This document shows, in pieces, positions 1-7,893 of a stretch of DNA of 64,000 bases (position 1 is its first letter; each line of letters starts with the position of its first letter). The DNA is taken from contig NZ_CP077769.1 in NCBI RefSeq assembly GCF_020386615.1, positions 5,629,501-5,693,500 on the forward strand, written 5' to 3'. Made by a program: the position numbers and the translations under genes. The notes below the pieces were generated by a model. That model was not told the origin of the DNA and searched no databases. It worked only from the letters and a program-made list of their open reading frames with translations. The stretch is from Chitinophaga pendula. Lineage in GTDB: Bacteria > Bacteroidota > Bacteroidia > Chitinophagales > Chitinophagaceae.

Positions 1-1827
1 GGTGTGGGTGGCCGGTATGAGGTGATCAAGGGTGGGGAGTTAACCCCATTTGAGTTAAGGCCTATCAAACATCAGAATTTCATTTACAACCTTCATATCC
101 CTTATGGGCAAACGCAGACATTTTATTTGCGGGTAAAGAGTCATGAGTCGATCATCATTCCCATTTTTGCCGGTACGGAAGAAGAGGTGAGGAAGAAGAA
201 TAATATTGACGATCTGGTGATGTGGTTATACATCATGGTACTGATCGTCATGATATTCTATAATACGTTCATATTCAGCACGGTAAAGGACTGGAGTTAT
301 TTTTATTACATTCTTTATATCGCTGGGGTGGGGTTAACGCAGGTATGTCTGCATGGGTTTGGCTACCGGTATTTGTGGCATAACAATATTTTCATTACGG
401 AGCAGAGTGTGTTTTGGACGGGTGCGCTATCGGGTATTACGGTAGCGTTGTTCGTGCAGCGGTTCCTGCATGTGAAAGAGCGTGCTCCGCTGGCGTATAA
501 GTTCTTCAATGGTTTCATTTACCTGTATGTGTTGGCGGTAGTGCTGGCGTTGTTGAGGTTTTACGCGTTATCTTACCTGCTTATTGATGTATTGGCGATC
601 ACTGGTGTATGTTATATCCTGGGATTTGCGTTGACGCAAGTATTTAAGAGGTATCGTCCGGCGCGTTTTTTCATCATTGCGTGGTTTATTTTTATCCTGG
701 CGGTGATGGTCTTTGTGTTAAAGGATACGGGTATAGTACCTTATAATTTTCTTACTACCAATATCGTGTTGATTGGTTCGGCGTTGGAGGTGATATTACT
801 TTCTTTGGCGCTGGCGGATAAGATCAACACTTACAAGAAGGAGAAGGAGGATTCGCAGGCGATGGCGCTGTCGGTATCGCAGGAGAATGAGCGATTGGTG
901 AGGGAGCAGAATATTATATTGGAGACTAAAGTGAACGAGCGTACGGAGGCGTTACAGATGGCCAATAATGATTTGAATGTGGCGTTGAGTAGTTTGAAGG
1001 AGGCGCAGACGCAGCTGGTGGAGAAGGAGAAGATGGCATCGCTTGGTCAGTTGACGGCTGGTATTGCGCATGAGATCAACAATCCCATTAATTTTGTAAC
1101 TTCCAATATCAAACCCCTGAAGCTCGACATAGAAGATCTGAAAACCTTGCTGAGTATGTACGAGCAATACGGTAATCAATCGGGGGATGCTCCTTCCCTG
1201 CAGGAGATTGATTCGTTTAAAAAGCAGATTGACATAGATTATATCCATGAAGAGATCTCGTCATTGCTGAAAGGCATTGAGGACGGTGCTGCCCGTACGG
1301 CAGAAATCGTGAAGGGGTTGCGGACATTCAGCCGGCTGGATGAGAGTGATGTAAAGTATGTGGATATACATGAGGGGATTGATTCTACGTTAGTGTTGCT
1401 GCGAAATAGTATTCCTCCTACGGTGACGGTGGTAAAGGATTATGGGGATCTGCCGAAGGTAGAATGTTATGCGGGGAAGATCAACCAGGTATTTATGAAT
1501 ATCCTGACGAATGGGTTGAATGCTATAAAAATGAAGGATGCCAGTGGAGAAGGGACGATCACGATCACGACACGCCGGGAGTCAAATGGGTTTGTATCAA
1601 TTGGGATAAGGGATACGGGTATCGGGATGCCTGATCATGTAAAGGAGAAGATCTTTGATCCTTTCTTTACCACCAAGGATGTCGGCGAGGGTACGGGACT
1701 TGGATTGTCAATCGTATTCAGCATTATAGAGAAACATCATGGCCGTATAGTAGTAGAATCGGCGCCGGGCAAAGGTGCAGAATTTATTATATATTTACCT
1801 TTAAATATTGATAATCTACCGTCTTAA
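1..1827 (+). CDS. 7TM sensor histidine kinase, 5' end missing
   Basis: The reading frame is open to the left edge, so this is the C-terminal ~608 residues of a larger protein. The visible part begins with the end of a periplasmic sensory domain, followed by about seven hydrophobic segments (roughly residues 70-275), matching the 7TMR-DISM layout. A coiled coil (about 275-340) leads into a HisKA domain with H-box [10 protein letters not shown], phospho-acceptor His near residue 356, then an HATPase domain with N-box ([10 protein letters not shown]), G1 (DTGIGM) and G2 (GTGLGLS). It is an inner-membrane kinase; the ligand cannot be told. The next two genes, a receiver-kinase hybrid and a lone receiver, follow at 21 bp and with a 17-bp overlap, so the three probably form one phosphorelay operon. 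Confidence 0.9.
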   Translation, partial: GVGGRYEVIKGGELTPFELRPIKHQNFIYNLHIPYGQTQTFYLRVKSHESIIIPIFAGTEEEVRKKNNIDDLVMWLYIMVLIVMIFYNTFIFSTVKDWSYFYYILYIAGVGLTQVCLHGFGYRYLWHNNIFITEQSVFWTGALSGITVALFVQRFLHVKERAPLAYKFFNGFIYLYVLAVVLALLRFYALSYLLIDVLAITGVCYILGFALTQVFKRYRPARFFIIAWFIFILAVMVFVLKDTGIVPYNFLTTNIVLIGSALEVILLSLALADKINTYKKEKEDSQAMALSVSQENERLVREQNIILETKVNERTEALQMANNDLNVALSSLKEAQTQLVEKEKMASLGQLTAGIAHEINNPINFVTSNIKPLKLDIEDLKTLLSMYEQYGNQSGDAPSLQEIDSFKKQIDIDYIHEEISSLLKGIEDGAARTAEIVKGLRTFSRLDESDVKYVDIHEGIDSTLVLLRNSIPPTVTVVKDYGDLPKVECYAGKINQVFMNILTNGLNAIKMKDASGEGTITITTRRESNGFVSIGIRDTGIGMPDHVKEKIFDPFFTTKDVGEGTGLGLSIVFSIIEKHHGRIVVESAPGKGAEFIIYLPLNIDNLPS

Positions 1828-1848
1828 TAATCTGAATCCTCCCTGTTA

Positions 1849-2946
1849 ATGAAAGATAACCGCATCAGAATATTGTACATAGACGATGAAGTGCATAACC
1901 TCAACGCCTTTAAAGCCAGCTTTCGCCGGAGTTATGAGATCTATACTGCCAACTCAGCCCAGGAAGGCAAGCAACTGCTTCGTAGCATTGATGTACATAT
2001 TATCATTGCTGACCAGAAGATGCCTATTTCTACCGGTGTAGATTTTTTTAACGAGATCAAGGATGTATTACCTGACCCTATACGCATTTTGTTGACCGGT
2101 TATACCGATGTAGAGGATATCATTGATGCGATCAACAAGGGGCATATTTATTCGTATATTAAGAAGCCCTGGGATGAGAATGAGTTGCACCGTACGATAA
2201 ACAATGCTTTTGAGATATTTACGGCGCGTAAGCAGTTAAAGGAGAAAATAGAAGAGTTGGAAAAGACGAATGATGAGCTAAACCGGTTCATTTATTCTAC
2301 TTCTCACGATCTGCGTTCTCCGCTGATGTCTGTACTGGGTATTATTAACCTGACCCGATTGGATAATTCGGTTACGGACCCGAATGGTTACCTGGACATG
2401 ATAGAGTCTTGTATCCTTAAGCTGGACGGATTTATTCAGAAGATCATCGAATATTATCGTAACTCCAGGCTGGAAGTGGAATATGAGAAGATTGATTTTT
2501 CGCTGTTGCTACAGGATTGTATCAATGCTTTTAAACACCAGAACACGGCTATCGAGTTTCACACGCAGGTGGATCAGTCTTTTGACTTCAAGGGAGATAC
2601 TTTTCGGATCAGTGTGATATTAAACAACCTTATTTCCAATGCTGTCAAGTACCAAAAGCCGGATGAGGCGCATCCGCGGGTAAACCTGCTGGTAAAAGTG
2701 GAACCCCATAAGGCTTCTATCATTATTGCAGATAATGGTATAGGCATTCTGAGTGAGCATCTGAACAACATTTTCAAGATGTTTTTCCGATCAAAGAACA
2801 ATAACAAGCCGGGCAGCGGGATAGGTTTGTATATTGTGAAGGAGGCCCTGAATAAGATCGGAGGGACTATCAATGTTGAATCCAAGTATGGAGAGGGCAC
2901 TCAATTTGAAATAACTATTCCCAACAGAAATGATTTCGATACCTGA
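1849..2946 (+). CDS. Hybrid response regulator/histidine kinase (REC-HisKA-HATPase)
   Basis: A soluble 365-residue protein with no membrane segment. Residues 1-125 are a receiver domain: acidic pocket near residues 12-13, phospho-acceptor Asp55 in IIIADQKMP and the conserved Lys in YIKKPW near 106. A coiled coil joins it to a HisKA domain with H-box STSHDLRSPL (His153), then an HATPase domain with NLISNAVKY, DNGIGI and GSGIGLYIV. The receiver-first order suggests a kinase whose activity is set by phosphorylation from another kinase, plausibly the upstream 7TM kinase, passing phosphate on to the receiver encoded downstream. That route is inferred from gene order. Confidence 0.9.
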   Translation: MKDNRIRILYIDDEVHNLNAFKASFRRSYEIYTANSAQEGKQLLRSIDVHIIIADQKMPISTGVDFFNEIKDVLPDPIRILLTGYTDVEDIIDAINKGHIYSYIKKPWDENELHRTINNAFEIFTARKQLKEKIEELEKTNDELNRFIYSTSHDLRSPLMSVLGIINLTRLDNSVTDPNGYLDMIESCILKLDGFIQKIIEYYRNSRLEVEYEKIDFSLLLQDCINAFKHQNTAIEFHTQVDQSFDFKGDTFRISVILNNLISNAVKYQKPDEAHPRVNLLVKVEPHKASIIIADNGIGILSEHLNNIFKMFFRSKNNNKPGSGIGLYIVKEALNKIGGTINVESKYGEGTQFEITIPNRNDFDT

Positions 2947-3349
2947 TCTGCGCGTTATACTGATAGATGACAACGAAATAGATCTGCTGTTGCACGAGAA
3001 GCTTATTACTCTTCAGCGTATCAGCCGTACGGTCCTTTCATTTACCAATGCAAATAAGGCGTTGGAGTACTTGTCGTCGAATATAACGCTTCCCAAAATA
3101 CCTCCTACCCTTATCTTGCTGGACATACAGATGCCGGAGATGGACGGTTTTGAGTTTTTGCAGGCGTTTGACGCTTACCCTGCGAAGATCAAGTCGCAGT
3201 GCAACATCATTATGGTATCTTCATCGTTGGATTTTAGTGATATCAGCCGTACCAATGCTAATCCACTTGTGGTCAAACTACTTCGTAAGCCCTTACTGAT
3301 AAAGGATCTGAAAGAAACCGTCCAGGCTATCTTCAAAGATTTTCAATAA
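2930..3349 (+). CDS. Single-domain response regulator (receiver only)
   Basis: 139 residues that make one receiver domain and nothing else. The acidic pair is in LIDDNEID, the phospho-acceptor is Asp65 in LLDIQMPEMDG, and the conserved Lys lies in LRKPLLIKD near 123. Its ATG is 17 bp inside the preceding hybrid kinase, so translation is probably coupled. Proteins of this type act by protein-protein contact or as phosphate shuttles; no DNA-binding output is present. It is the likely terminal receiver of the three-gene phosphorelay. Confidence 0.88.
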   Translation: MISIPDLRVILIDDNEIDLLLHEKLITLQRISRTVLSFTNANKALEYLSSNITLPKIPPTLILLDIQMPEMDGFEFLQAFDAYPAKIKSQCNIIMVSSSLDFSDISRTNANPLVVKLLRKPLLIKDLKETVQAIFKDFQ

Positions 3350-3354
3350 AAAAT

Positions 3355-3383
3355 TTGTAATTACAGGAAAAACTATAAATTTG
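3355..3383 (+). promoter_or_regulatory. Bacteroidota-type promoter of tRNA-Ala
   Basis: TTG at 3355-3357, an 18-nt spacer and TAAATTTG at 3376-3383 match the phylum's TTG-N17-20-TAnnTTTG consensus. It lies 21 bp upstream of the tRNA, so the tRNA has its own promoter. This is the cleanest two-box match in the window. Confidence 0.65.
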
Positions 3384-3404
3384 CACTCCAGTTCTTAAAA
3401 ACAA

Positions 3405-3478
<74 letters not shown>

Positions 3479-3490
3479 CTTCTTTTAAAG

Positions 3491-3517
3491 GCCCGCTCTG
3501 GTAGCGGGCTTTTTTTT
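3491..3517 (+). terminator. Intrinsic terminator after tRNA-Ala
   Basis: GCCCGCT pairs with AGCGGGC around a short loop, followed by a run of eight T. It ends the tRNA transcript. Confidence 0.85.
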
Positions 3518-3587
3518 GCTCCTACTTTTCTGACAGGTCTTATTTCGGCAGTGCGCTGACAAGAAAATTCATACTTGAACTCCCCTA

Positions 3588-3595
3588 TAGTTTTG
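3588..3595 (+). promoter_or_regulatory. Possible -7 box (TAGTTTTG)
   Basis: A match to TAnnTTTG 170 bp upstream of the ricin-like lipoprotein gene. No well-placed TTG box is visible, so the call is weak. Confidence 0.3.
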
Positions 3596-3764
3596 TTATA
3601 TTAGTTTATGTAATAGTAGTTAATTACAGGTCTATGCGCTTACCATAAACAGGCTGTATCGTATTTAAATTGTTCCCTTTTGCCAACCCAACCCCATGGT
3701 ATGTACTCCTAATAGCTATCTCCAGCGCATCACCCATTTATAAAAACCCCAAACATCAATCACC

Positions 3765-4358
3765 ATGAAAACAATCATCCATCAGGCATTTAGTCTTGCA
3801 CTATTGTTGTGCATATCCTTATTGCTATCGTGTAAGAAAGAAGTGCGACCTGTGTTGGCGCGACCGGCCTCCCTGTCGGGAGAAAAAAATGGTCCTGTAT
3901 CCGTTAACAGATGGGATCCGAGTCCCGGAGAGTATTATAGAATCAGAAATTCCAGTAGTAATCTTGTCTTACAAGTAAAGTCCTACAATGAAGAGGCGGT
4001 CATACAGGGAACCTGGAACGGCGATGCCGCTCAGTTATGGACGATAGCCCCCATATGGAACAACGGCGGCAGCTACGTGATAACAAACGGCTTTAGCGGT
4101 AAGGTATTAACTGGTTTGAAGGGGCCGAACGGGCCAATCAGTTTTGTGATTCAAGATAATAATGCCTGGAGCATTCACCCGCTACTTCAGGCATGGTGGA
4201 TCCAGGATAGATACAATGGTCGTTTCGTGCTTAAACCCGGATTTCAGTACTATGCGCTGACCAGCCCCTCTAATTCGCCAGGTAATGAGGTGACGATATA
4301 TTCTTATCATCTCAACAGTGAAAACCAGGAGTGGTACATAGAGTTACCGCCATCCTGA
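3765..4358 (+). CDS. Lipoprotein with ricin-type beta-trefoil-like domain
   Basis: 197 residues. A lipoprotein signal peptide with lipobox LLSC places Cys23 as the lipidated residue. The remainder carries repeated aromatic motifs of the QxW type seen in ricin B-like lectin domains (AQLWTI, NAWSI, NQEWYI), spaced as expected for three subdomains of a beta-trefoil. This suggests a carbohydrate-binding surface protein, but the sugar is unknown and no catalytic domain is attached. It stands alone: a terminator follows at 4408, and the next gene has its own upstream region. Confidence 0.65.
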   Translation: MKTIIHQAFSLALLLCISLLLSCKKEVRPVLARPASLSGEKNGPVSVNRWDPSPGEYYRIRNSSSNLVLQVKSYNEEAVIQGTWNGDAAQLWTIAPIWNNGGSYVITNGFSGKVLTGLKGPNGPISFVIQDNNAWSIHPLLQAWWIQDRYNGRFVLKPGFQYYALTSPSNSPGNEVTIYSYHLNSENQEWYIELPPS

Positions 4359-4407
4359 GCCAGCCGTCTTATAATTAAATGATATCTAAAACAAATCTTT
4401 CTTTCCA

Positions 4408-4447
4408 ACAGCGCTATGATGTTTATCACAGCGCTGTTTTGTTTTCT
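4408..4447 (+). terminator. Intrinsic terminator
   Basis: ACAGCGCT and AGCGCTGT pair around a 14-nt loop and are followed by TTTTGTTTT. It closes the ricin-like lipoprotein gene. Confidence 0.7.
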
Positions 4448-4624
4448 CCCACATTCGGACCAGGTATTTCTACCTGGTTGAAGAATGGGCTTTTTTACGG
4501 TATTACTTTTTTCGCCGATGCAGTTATTTTGTATTACAGTAACTAAGCGGCCAGCCAACGAGTCATGGCCATCCATCTATACCAGCATCAGTACACCGCA
4601 ATAATCATCCTAAATCGAATTAAG

Positions 4625-5074
4625 ATGAGCCAGACATCCAATGAGACACAACATAATGAAGTAGGCTTATTCCAGGTAAGTTATCGTATCAGCAGTGGGT
4701 TGATCGGTGCGCCAGTGTTCCATGTGAACCTGACGGTATCGACCGTTACCCAGAAGGTAGGGGGAATAGGTACTATTACGCAAACCAGACATCGTCCGGT
4801 ACAACTAGAAACCAATCTAAGTGGTAACTATTTTGTGCTTCCTATATTGCCTCCGCAGGAGCATTCACTAAGTGTACATTTAACAGGTCTTCCTTTTATC
4901 CCTCATCCATTAAATAACGTAGTACCTCATCCGAATGTGGAGTTGTATATGCGGCTTGACGCCCATTGGCAGGCAGGCATTGCCACATTCAGCTATTTTG
5001 AAGATGGAACCAAGATAACCATTAATGACGCGAAGGTACAGAAGGTTAAATTTGCCGATGTAGTACCCGTATGA
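4625..5074 (+). CDS. DUF1842-like protein upstream of the encapsulin operon
   Basis: 149 residues from the ATG at 4625. An in-frame ATG at 4565 would add 20 residues that look like intergenic translation, so the shorter start is preferred. It has no signal peptide and no membrane segment. The core has alternating beta-strand-like stretches (GLFQVSYRIS, GAPVFHVNLTVST, GIGTITQ) that resemble the uncharacterised DUF1842 family; this is recalled by eye and was not searched. It is on the same strand as the encapsulin gene but 244 bp upstream, with a strong terminator at 5167 between them, so it probably has a separate transcript. Its function is unknown. Confidence 0.6.
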   Translation: MSQTSNETQHNEVGLFQVSYRISSGLIGAPVFHVNLTVSTVTQKVGGIGTITQTRHRPVQLETNLSGNYFVLPILPPQEHSLSVHLTGLPFIPHPLNNVVPHPNVELYMRLDAHWQAGIATFSYFEDGTKITINDAKVQKVKFADVVPV

Positions 5075-5095
5075 TGCCCTATTGTCCCTCGGCCG

Positions 5096-5122
5096 GGTTA
5101 GTATTGCCTCCGCATACTAACC
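5096..5122 (+). terminator. Hairpin, possible weak terminator
   Basis: GGTTAGTAT and ATACTAACC form a perfect 9-bp stem with a 9-nt loop, followed by a weak T tract. It lies 22 bp after the DUF1842-like stop codon. Confidence 0.45.
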
Positions 5123-5166
5123 TGGTTATTTCCAGTTAATTACATTCTCAATGCGACCAATGCTCA

Positions 5167-5203
5167 AGCCATTCGCAGGCTCTCCTGCAGATGGCTTTTT
5201 TTA
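5167..5203 (+). terminator. Strong intrinsic terminator
   Basis: An outer stem AGCCAT/ATGGCT and an inner stem GCAGG/CCTGC are followed by seven T and a further T-rich stretch. It separates the DUF1842-like gene from the encapsulin operon, so the operon needs its own promoter between here and 5319. Confidence 0.75.
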
Positions 5204-5260
5204 TTGTTGCTGACGGCCCCACTCCTACCCTTGTGTTGAAATATTTTTCACGCATGTAAT

Positions 5261-5283
5261 TAGTCTACCAATTTTATAGACTA
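5261..5283. promoter_or_regulatory. Dyad upstream of the encapsulin gene, possible operator
   Basis: TAGTCTA and TAGACTA form a perfect inverted repeat with a 9-nt AT-rich spacer, 35 bp before the encapsulin ATG. TATATTG at the 3' edge resembles a degenerate -7 box, so the dyad would overlap the promoter. No T tract follows, which argues against a terminator. The regulator is unknown. Confidence 0.4.
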
Positions 5284-5318
5284 TATTGTGTCATAATCTC
5301 ACCTTTATTCATAACACT

Positions 5319-6239
5319 ATGGCACAAACTCCTATCAAACAGACAGCCTTAGGTGATGTAGCTGCGAGGCAGCTGGCCATTGCCACCCGGACGGTACCTC
5401 AATTGTCTACGATTAGTCCTCGCTGGCTAACACATTTGTTGAGCTGGATACCGGTAGAATCGGGTATTTATCGTGTAAATAAGGTAAAGGACGCTAACAG
5501 CGTGCAGGTAGATTGTTCTGCGCGGGATGAGCGGGAACTGCCCTCCACCTATGTTGACTACATTGAAAATCCGCGGGAGTATCTATTGAGCGCGGTCAAT
5601 ACGGTACTGGATGTACATACGCGGGTATCGGACCTTTACAGTAAGCCTTACAACCAGATCAGCGAGCAGTTGCGTCTTACTATTGAGACGATCAAGGAGC
5701 GGCAGGAGAGTGAGTTGATCAATAACCGGGAGTATGGGTTATTGCATAGTATTGCGCCGACGCAGCGTATCAGGACCCGTACGGGAGCTCCTACGCCGGA
5801 TGACTTGGATGAGCTGATCACTAAAGTATGGAAGGAGCCCGGTTTTTTCCTATTACATCCTCTTACGCTTGCGGCATTTGGCCGGGAGTGTACGCGTCGG
5901 GGGGTTCCACCACCTACGGTATCTCTATTTGGTTCACAGTTCATTACCTGGCGGGGTATTCCTCTGATCCCTTCTGACAAGGTGCCTATTGAAGGTAATT
6001 TGTCCAAGATATTGCTGATACGTACCGGTGAGAGTCGTCAGGGTGTGGTGGGGCTGTTCCAGCCAGGTTTGCCGGGGGAGCAGACGCCAGGGCTTTCTGT
6101 GCGTTTTATGGGCATTAATGACAAGGCTATTGCGTCTTACCTGGTATCGCTGTATTGTTCGCTGGCGGTGCTGGTGGATGACGCTATTGCTGTATTGGAT
6201 GATGTTGTAATAGATCATTACCATGAGTACAAATATTAA
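5319..6239 (+). CDS. Family 2A encapsulin shell protein (SrpI-like)
   Basis: 306 residues from the ATG at 5319; an in-frame TTG at 5286 would add only 11 poor residues. Many stretches agree with the SrpI/Family 2 encapsulin shell as I remember it: TALGDVAARQLA, PQLSTISPRWL, YIENPREY, TIETIKERQESELINNREYG, RTRTGAPTPDDLDELI, FGRECTRRGVPPP, GLPGEQTPGLSVRFMGI. The fold is of the HK97 phage capsid type. There is no cyclic-nucleotide-binding insertion, which marks the Family 2A branch, not 2B. The family self-assembles into hollow cytosolic shells that take up cysteine desulfurase, and the sulfur-storing role is known for Family 2A members. The next gene, overlapping by 17 bp, is that cargo enzyme. 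Confidence 0.93.
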   Translation: MAQTPIKQTALGDVAARQLAIATRTVPQLSTISPRWLTHLLSWIPVESGIYRVNKVKDANSVQVDCSARDERELPSTYVDYIENPREYLLSAVNTVLDVHTRVSDLYSKPYNQISEQLRLTIETIKERQESELINNREYGLLHSIAPTQRIRTRTGAPTPDDLDELITKVWKEPGFFLLHPLTLAAFGRECTRRGVPPPTVSLFGSQFITWRGIPLIPSDKVPIEGNLSKILLIRTGESRQGVVGLFQPGLPGEQTPGLSVRFMGINDKAIASYLVSLYCSLAVLVDDAIAVLDDVVIDHYHEYKY

Positions 6240-7893
6240 CCTGGAGGCGCTGGAGCAGCTGGCGAACCAATTTTTCCGTTCGCTACCTGGAGAGCCGGTA
6301 CCTGTGGCCCCTTTACCTGCTGTTGCGCCACCTGAGGACCCGTTATTACATCCAGGTAATGGGGTGAACCTGGCGCATCCGCAGACTAGTTTTCCGGATC
6401 CACATGTATCGGGTAAGGGGGTGAGTCCTGGTTATTCGCAGTCACCGGCACAGCCCGGACTTGCGACGGGGTTACCTGGCCGGATAAACGACGGTATCCC
6501 CGCTTCTATAGCTGGCAGTGGCGTATCGCCGACGCTTCCTTACCAGTATGATCATGTATTAGATCACTTGCTACCCTATGTACGGCAGGAATATATTCCC
6601 TCTCAGCAGGTACCGGTCCAGCCGGGACCTTTTTATTACTTCCTGGCGGGGCAGCAGGCATTGGCCAGGCCACCATTTGACGTGCAGCTGATCAAGCAGG
6701 ATTTTCCTATTCTACAGCAGCGTGTGAATGGGCGGCCATTAACATGGCTCGACAATGCGGCGACCACGCAGAAGCCGAAGCAGGTGATAGACCGGATCAA
6801 ATACTTTTATGAGTATGAGAATTCGAATATTCACCGGGCTGCTCATACGCTGGCAGCCAGGGCTACGGATGCCTATGAGGGGGCACGTAACAAAGTGCAG
6901 CATTTCATCAATGCCCGTTCTCCCGATGAGATTGTATTTGTGCGCGGGGCAACAGAAGCTATCAACCTGGTGGCGAAAAGCTGGGGGGAGCAATTCCTGG
7001 AACCCGGTGATGAGATCATTGTCAGCCACCTGGAGCACCATGCCAATATTGTACCCTGGCAACAGCTGGTACAAAAGAAAGGCCTCAAATTGCAGGTGAT
7101 ACCGGTTGATGAGGATGGGCAGGTGATATTGGAGGCTTATTCCCGTCTGCTGAACAGTAGGACCAAGCTGGTTTCGTTCACACAGGTATCGAATGCGCTG
7201 GGGACGATCACGCCGGCACAGCAGATCGTTTCATTGGCACATGCGGCAGGCGCCAAGGTGCTAGTGGATGGGGCTCAGTCGGTATCGCATATGAAGGTGG
7301 ATGTACAGCAGCTGGATGCTGACTGGTTTGTGTTTTCCGGGCATAAGGTCTTTGGTCCTACTGGTATAGGGGTTTTGTATGGCAAGGAGGCATTATTGAA
7401 CGAGACGGCTCCCTGGCAGGGCGGTGGTAATATGATCTCTGATGTGACTTTTGCGCATACCCAGTATCATGTTGCTCCTGCCAGGTTTGAGGCCGGCACG
7501 GGTAATATTGCCGATGCGGTAGGGCTGGGTGCAGCACTTGATTACGTGGGCAAGATCGGAATAGATCATATCTATCAATATGAGCATGCTTTGTTACAGT
7601 ATGGGACACGCTTGCTGCAGGAGGTACCTGGTCTGCGACTGATCGGAACTGCCAGCGAAAAAGCCAGTGTATTGTCTTTTGTGCTGCGGGGATTCCGTAC
7701 GGAGGAGGTAGGTGAGGCACTTAGTGCGGAAGGTATTGCCGTGCGATCCGGACATCACTGTGCGCAGCCTATCCTGCGAAGGTTCGGTGTGGAAAGTACG
7801 GTAAGGCCCTCGCTGGCTTTCTATAATACCTGTGCGGATATTGATCTGTTGGTACATGTATTACATCAGCTTGTTCAACGAAAACGTTCCTGA
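6223..7893 (+). CDS. Encapsulin cargo cysteine desulfurase (SufS-like) with long N-terminal extension
   Basis: 556 residues. Residues ~150-556 are a class V PLP aminotransferase-fold desulfurase of the SufS/CsdA type. The cofactor His is in HLEHHAN, the PLP Asp in LVDGAQS, the Schiff-base Lys375 in FSGHKVFGPTG, and the catalytic Cys513 in RSGHHCAQP. It removes sulfur from L-cysteine, giving alanine and an enzyme persulfide. Residues 1-150 are not part of the enzyme fold: they are rich in Pro and Gly, low in complexity, and hold two short helical candidates (EALEQLANQFFRSLPG near the start and YDHVLDHLLPYVRQEY near 110). Such an extension is the cargo-loading region of Family 2A desulfurases. 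The gene overlaps the shell gene by 17 bp and the next gene by 1 bp, so the products are probably made in step. Confidence 0.93.
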   Translation: MSTNINLEALEQLANQFFRSLPGEPVPVAPLPAVAPPEDPLLHPGNGVNLAHPQTSFPDPHVSGKGVSPGYSQSPAQPGLATGLPGRINDGIPASIAGSGVSPTLPYQYDHVLDHLLPYVRQEYIPSQQVPVQPGPFYYFLAGQQALARPPFDVQLIKQDFPILQQRVNGRPLTWLDNAATTQKPKQVIDRIKYFYEYENSNIHRAAHTLAARATDAYEGARNKVQHFINARSPDEIVFVRGATEAINLVAKSWGEQFLEPGDEIIVSHLEHHANIVPWQQLVQKKGLKLQVIPVDEDGQVILEAYSRLLNSRTKLVSFTQVSNALGTITPAQQIVSLAHAAGAKVLVDGAQSVSHMKVDVQQLDADWFVFSGHKVFGPTGIGVLYGKEALLNETAPWQGGGNMISDVTFAHTQYHVAPARFEAGTGNIADAVGLGAALDYVGKIGIDHIYQYEHALLQYGTRLLQEVPGLRLIGTASEKASVLSFVLRGFRTEEVGEALSAEGIAVRSGHHCAQPILRRFGVESTVRPSLAFYNTCADIDLLVHVLHQLVQRKRS

